Positions 60,909 to 64,000 of a stretch of 64,000 nt of DNA are shown here, one piece after another. The stretch spans positions 7,621,501-7,685,500 of the forward strand of contig CAJFCV020000005.1 of the NCBI GenBank assembly GCA_904066235.2. Reading direction: 5' to 3'. The translations under genes and the position numbers were made by a program. The stretch comes from Bursaphelenchus xylophilus. Its lineage: Eukaryota > Nematoda > Chromadorea > Rhabditida > Aphelenchoididae. How positions within the stretch are numbered: position 1 is the stretch's first letter; the number at the start of each line of letters is the position of its first letter. The notes below the pieces were generated by a model that was not told the origin of the DNA, did not search any database, and saw only the letters and a list, made by a program, of their open reading frames with translations.

Positions 60909-61423
60909 TCACTGTAGAAAGTCGACATTCGTGAATTGCGAAAACATTTTGTGTTGTCGCAGCCAATCAGCGCCTCCTCGTCGTTGCAAGAATTGCTTGA
61001 CGAAGTCCCTTTCTTTCGCCGAGATTTGAGGCTGAGTTGAGTCCCAACTGTAGAATCGCTTCTCCGGATGCGAGGCTTCCCAATTGTAGAAGCGCTTTTG
61101 GACCTGCAAACGAAAAAATTAGACAAGTTATTCAAAAAATATTCAAATTTGGAATATCAAACAATAATTTCTTGAAAAGATATTGAACTTTTTTGAAATC
61201 GGAAAATTTTAATATTCAAATTCAGAAAAAACTAAAATTTTTAATTTTTATAATTTAGTAAAAAATAGTTTTCAAACATTGAAATATTCAAATTTCTATG
61301 ATTGAAACATCTCCCAGCACTTACCCTCATCAATCGCATATCTGCTTTGTGAATGGGTAGAAGAGCGCTGATTTGAAGAGAGATCAGAGAAAGCAACAAA
61401 ATTAAACGAACCAATGAAGCCAT
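60909..61423 (-). CDS. Neuropeptide-like preprohormone (2 exons, 97 aa)
   Basis: Exons are 61423-61325 and 61103-60909, joined in phase 0. The N-terminus MASLVRLILLLSLISLQISA is a strong signal peptide. The second exon begins VQKRFYNWEASHPEKRFYSW and continues with DSTQPQIS. Two Lys-Arg sites each precede the repeat F-Y-(N/S)-W-(E/D), and a later Gln-Arg-Arg follows KQFLQ, then GGADWLRQHKMFSQF and an end in FLQ. Predicted products after dibasic cleavage include FYNWEASHPE and a longer FYSWDS-starting peptide. No C-terminal Gly for amidation precedes the second KR. This is the architecture of secreted neuropeptide precursors. I do not recognise the family. A longer upstream in-frame ATG at 61483 is less likely. 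Confidence 0.7.
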
Positions 61424-61520
61424 CGACCCTGGAAAATAAAGCATTAAATTTGCAACAAAAACACAGTACTTTTCAGTATCCATGCTTGTTCACGAAACTC
61501 GTCATGAATGCCAAAAATAA

Positions 61521-61910
61521 TCAAAATTCAGGAATTTCAAATAATTGCCCTGCGGGCAGCACGCCCAAGGTTATTCCCGCATTTTGAAAGAGCACAGAAT
61601 GTTTCACGGGAGGTGTAAAAAATGGAAATTTGCGAGCAGCCTTCAAGCGGAGGGAACGCCAAGTCGTGACGCTGAATTCTGCTGTTGGCACGGCATCCGA
61701 TATATGATCCATAAAAAAGTTTGAAGAGTTCGGCCGACCAAGAAAAACACTCAAAATCAGAAGGTGTACCGGGCGTTTTGAAAAAGTTTTTGAGGAATTG
61801 TCATATCGCAATCTTACCAAATGTAATGCAATATAAATTACCCTTAAAATTAAAAAAATGAACCATAAGGAAGTGTAGAAGTGCGAAGGAATGATGGAAT
61901 GCCGTTTCAC
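61521..61910 (-). CDS. Uncertain membrane-protein frame
   Basis: A minus-strand frame about 100 bases upstream of the neuropeptide-like gene. It has one hydrophobic segment (SLWFIFLILRVIYIALHLV) and a C-terminal soluble part ending LPAGQLFEIPEF and a stop. The downstream part (MDHISDAVPTAEFSVTTWRS) has protein-like composition. Splice signals within it (for example an acceptor TTTTGAG) suggest it may be several exons rather than one. I recognise no family. Confidence 0.28.
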   Translation of the reverse strand: MKRHSIIPSHFYTSLWFIFLILRVIYIALHLVRLRYDNSSKTFSKRPVHLLILSVFLGRPNSSNFFMDHISDAVPTAEFSVTTWRSLRLKAARKFPFFTPPVKHSVLFQNAGITLGVLPAGQLFEIPEF

Positions 61911-62021
61911 ATTTATGAACCGTTATGAAATTGAGCTGTAGACATCAAGGAGTAAATTAAAATTCCGGCGTACTTTGGAATTTACTTCCACCGATGTAAA
62001 CTTATTAAAACAGTCAGCCAT

Positions 62022-62405
62022 TTAGGTGGTATTATAGAGAAAAACACGCAAAACAAGGAAAATGGTGTAGAAACTTGCCAATAAAAGGAAAAATTGACTT
62101 AAAAAATTAAAGGCATTGCGTATTTTACAAACCTCCTTAGTCATCGTCAGACTGTTTGCAACCGCCAAGACTACAAGAATAACGCGTAGCAGACATGACA
62201 ATTCTGGATCAAGACACTCTTCTAATCTTCGTCTCTCTAAATGACAAATAAAAAAGTTACAATAACCCCGCCCATTTAAATAATCCACGCTAAAGATAGC
62301 CAATACCATAAAGGATGCGTCACAGAAAAAGAGATCTAATCCCGATCCACTGACTAATTGGCTTATAATCCCGGCTAAATCACTCTCTTTGTATTTGGGA
62401 GGCAA
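62022..62405 (-). CDS. Uncertain multi-pass membrane-protein frame
   Basis: A minus-strand frame with at least three hydrophobic segments, around DASFMVLAIFSV, LLRVILVVLAVANSL and FLLLASFYTIFLVLRVFL. Likely splice signals inside (an acceptor TCATTTAG and a donor GAG-GTTTGT) suggest the true gene joins RRRLEECLDPELSC and the terminal hydrophobic exon. It could be part of a receptor-like gene. No family is recognised. Confidence 0.32.
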   Translation of the reverse strand: MPPKYKESDLAGIISQLVSGSGLDLFFCDASFMVLAIFSVDYLNGRGYCNFFICHLERRRLEECLDPELSCLLRVILVVLAVANSLTMTKEVCKIRNAFNFLSQFFLLLASFYTIFLVLRVFLYNTT

Positions 62406-64000
62406 TTAAGAGCACATACCGCGATTAGGGGCTGCAATTACGAAAATTACGAAAAGATAAAAAAATTTGAACGATCAGGAAAGGGAGCGAAGTAATACTT
62501 GCAGTCGAAAAGTAATAAATTTCAATGCACAATACTATTTCAAAATTATAGACATGCCTAGTGTCAAAAGCCAACGAAATGAGAAAGTTTTGGCGGTATC
62601 TCTGCAAGATACTACGGAAAACGAGGAGAGCCGGCCTGACATAATTTTCGTGAAAAACTTTGGAAAAGATTTGGGTTTTTAGCTGCGATTGCACACTGTT
62701 AGGAATTGGTGACGACTAATCGAGTTCATTCTGTTCCGTGTGTCTCTGAATAAAGTGAACGCCCCTGTCCTGTTTACAGTACGTCGGTTATAAAAATTTG
62801 CAATTTAAAGCCTCTCTGCACTCTTCATAGACTATCATCAACAAAGAAGGGACTAGTACTTGCCAATGCGTGAACTAAACTTCTTTATGCTCCCTGTTAG
62901 AAGGGCAAAACAAAAAAGTTCGAGCATTAACTAAGCCTCCTTCATCCAACATTTGAAGGCCAATTTTCTGGATGACTTGTTCATCTAGGAATTTCGTTCG
63001 AAACTCGTTTGCCATCTTAACCTTCCCCTTTACATCCCATTTACATCCCACCCATTTCTGTCCTGTTTCGTCGACATTTGATGACTCAAGCGGTGGTCGA
63101 TAGCCTCTGAAGTTTTGTTGCATTAAATCGTCCAATTATCCCCAATTTAAAACGGACCGATTGCAGCCGGAAATAAAACATGCAGGTATGTGTGCACTCA
63201 ATCCCGGTTAATTCCAATTAGCGGCAATTTAAAAAGACTTGAACTGGATTACTTCTAATAATACAAGTGCCCAATAGGGATGGAATTAGTAGGTCAGAGG
63301 GTAATTTGCAAAAATCCTTTGCTGGGAAGCACTAAAGTATAGGTGCAGATGTAATGTAATTAGAATATTTTTAGAAATTCCAAGGAAATGGGATTTGGGC
63401 TTCGAAACGGAGCAAATTCTAAAAGGCTTAGAGAGAACGCAGAGTTTGGGGCGAGGGTGTAAGTGTAATGTAGGAAATTGTAGAATCTGTAAATTAAACT
63501 GACTATAGAACAGAGTGAATTGGAAAATTCAAGTCCGACCCACATACAACCAATAGTATTAAAAAGCAATACTTGGCGTCTTCTTTCTCGAAACCATTAG
63601 ACCTATACATCCCCCAAAATCAACACACCTGACCAAGTCCACGAAATAAAAGAAATCTTCTTAACTCCTCCGTTATATACCAAACCAAAGAATCACAAGA
63701 CTCCATCGATGCCCTTCCTTACACCGTAAACCCCACGAGTGAAGACGTCAAGCCCTGTCGTCACAGCATTTACTTACCGTTACGGATTAACTTTGCATTC
63801 TTACTGCGGAAGGCATTTACATACCTTTGGCAAGAAACCTTCGGTGATTACTATATGCATAATATTCATCATCGTAAACATGAAATCTCGGAAAAGGAGA
63901 ATTTGCATGCCAGTGAAAAGGTTACCTTCTATTAGAAAATAACATTAGCACGGAGAGATCAGCAGAAAAAAATATAAAAAATGGCAAAAATGTAAGTTAA
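62406..64000. other. Right end, no secure gene
   Basis: Apart from a small minus-strand frame at 62875-63123 I see no convincing gene. The first part has a plus-strand frame ending at 62682 with charged composition, but no start or partner exon I can trust. The sequence from 63.2 kb on is AT-rich. Confidence 0.4.
62875..63123 (-). CDS. Possible small gene, 82 aa, unknown
   Basis: An ATG-initiated minus-strand frame encoding MQQNFRGYRPPLESSNVDET and continuing with GQKWVGCKWDVKGKVKMANE, ending CPSNREHKEV. The composition is balanced and protein-like, but I recognise no family and see no signal peptide. It could be an exon of a larger gene extending leftwards. Confidence 0.3.
   Translation of the reverse strand: MQQNFRGYRPPLESSNVDETGQKWVGCKWDVKGKVKMANEFRTKFLDEQVIQKIGLQMLDEGGLVNARTFLFCPSNREHKEV

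Noticed and set aside
1..64000. CRISPR arrays, rRNA genes or bacterial-type operons
   Set aside because: Nothing of this kind is visible. The splice structure and gene content are eukaryotic and nematode-like.

Overview
The window reads as nuclear DNA of a free-living or parasitic nematode, most likely of the order Rhabditida. The DNA is AT-rich. Introns are short (often 40-60 bases) with GTAAGT-type donors and TTTCAG/TTTTAG acceptors. The genes include nematode 7TM chemoreceptors of the Str type, an HMP-1-like alpha-catenin and a TRAF/MATH protein. All exon models below were built by hand from splice signals and reading-frame continuity.

Left part (0.7-14 kb): a complete alpha-catenin gene (+), a short Elongin A-like gene (-), a 1.2 kb TIR transposon-like element with TA target sites, a microsomal-type epoxide hydrolase (-), a small single-pass membrane protein (-), two remnants of one ABC half-transporter on opposite strands, and a 7TM chemoreceptor (-). 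From 14 to 20 kb there is little coding signal, but there is a deleted mariner-like element at 16.2 kb.

Middle (20-38 kb): a CENP-B-type DNA-binding protein without a transposase core (+), a TRAF/MATH-domain protein (+) with a mariner-like element in its last intron, a secreted class 3 lipase (+), a large secreted protein of unknown family (-), and two convergent 7TM chemoreceptor genes (33.1-34.8 kb + and 38.0-34.9 kb -). The large first intron of the second receptor holds an inverted pair of tRNA-like sequences and a 452 bp MITE with 36 bp TIRs.

Right part (40-64 kb): a CCHC zinc-finger/AT-hook transcription factor (-), then about 17 kb with no convincing gene, probably regulatory or 5' noncoding sequence of that factor. 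A small neuropeptide-like precursor gene (-) lies at 61 kb. Weak membrane-protein and small reading frames follow to the end.

The genes do not form an operon or one pathway; this is an ordinary multi-gene chromosomal segment. The most unusual items are the putative neuropeptide precursor with KR-flanked FY(N/S)W repeats, the DDE-less CENP-B-like protein, the T-arm-defective tRNA-like inverted repeat, and the three kinds of non-autonomous DNA transposon.
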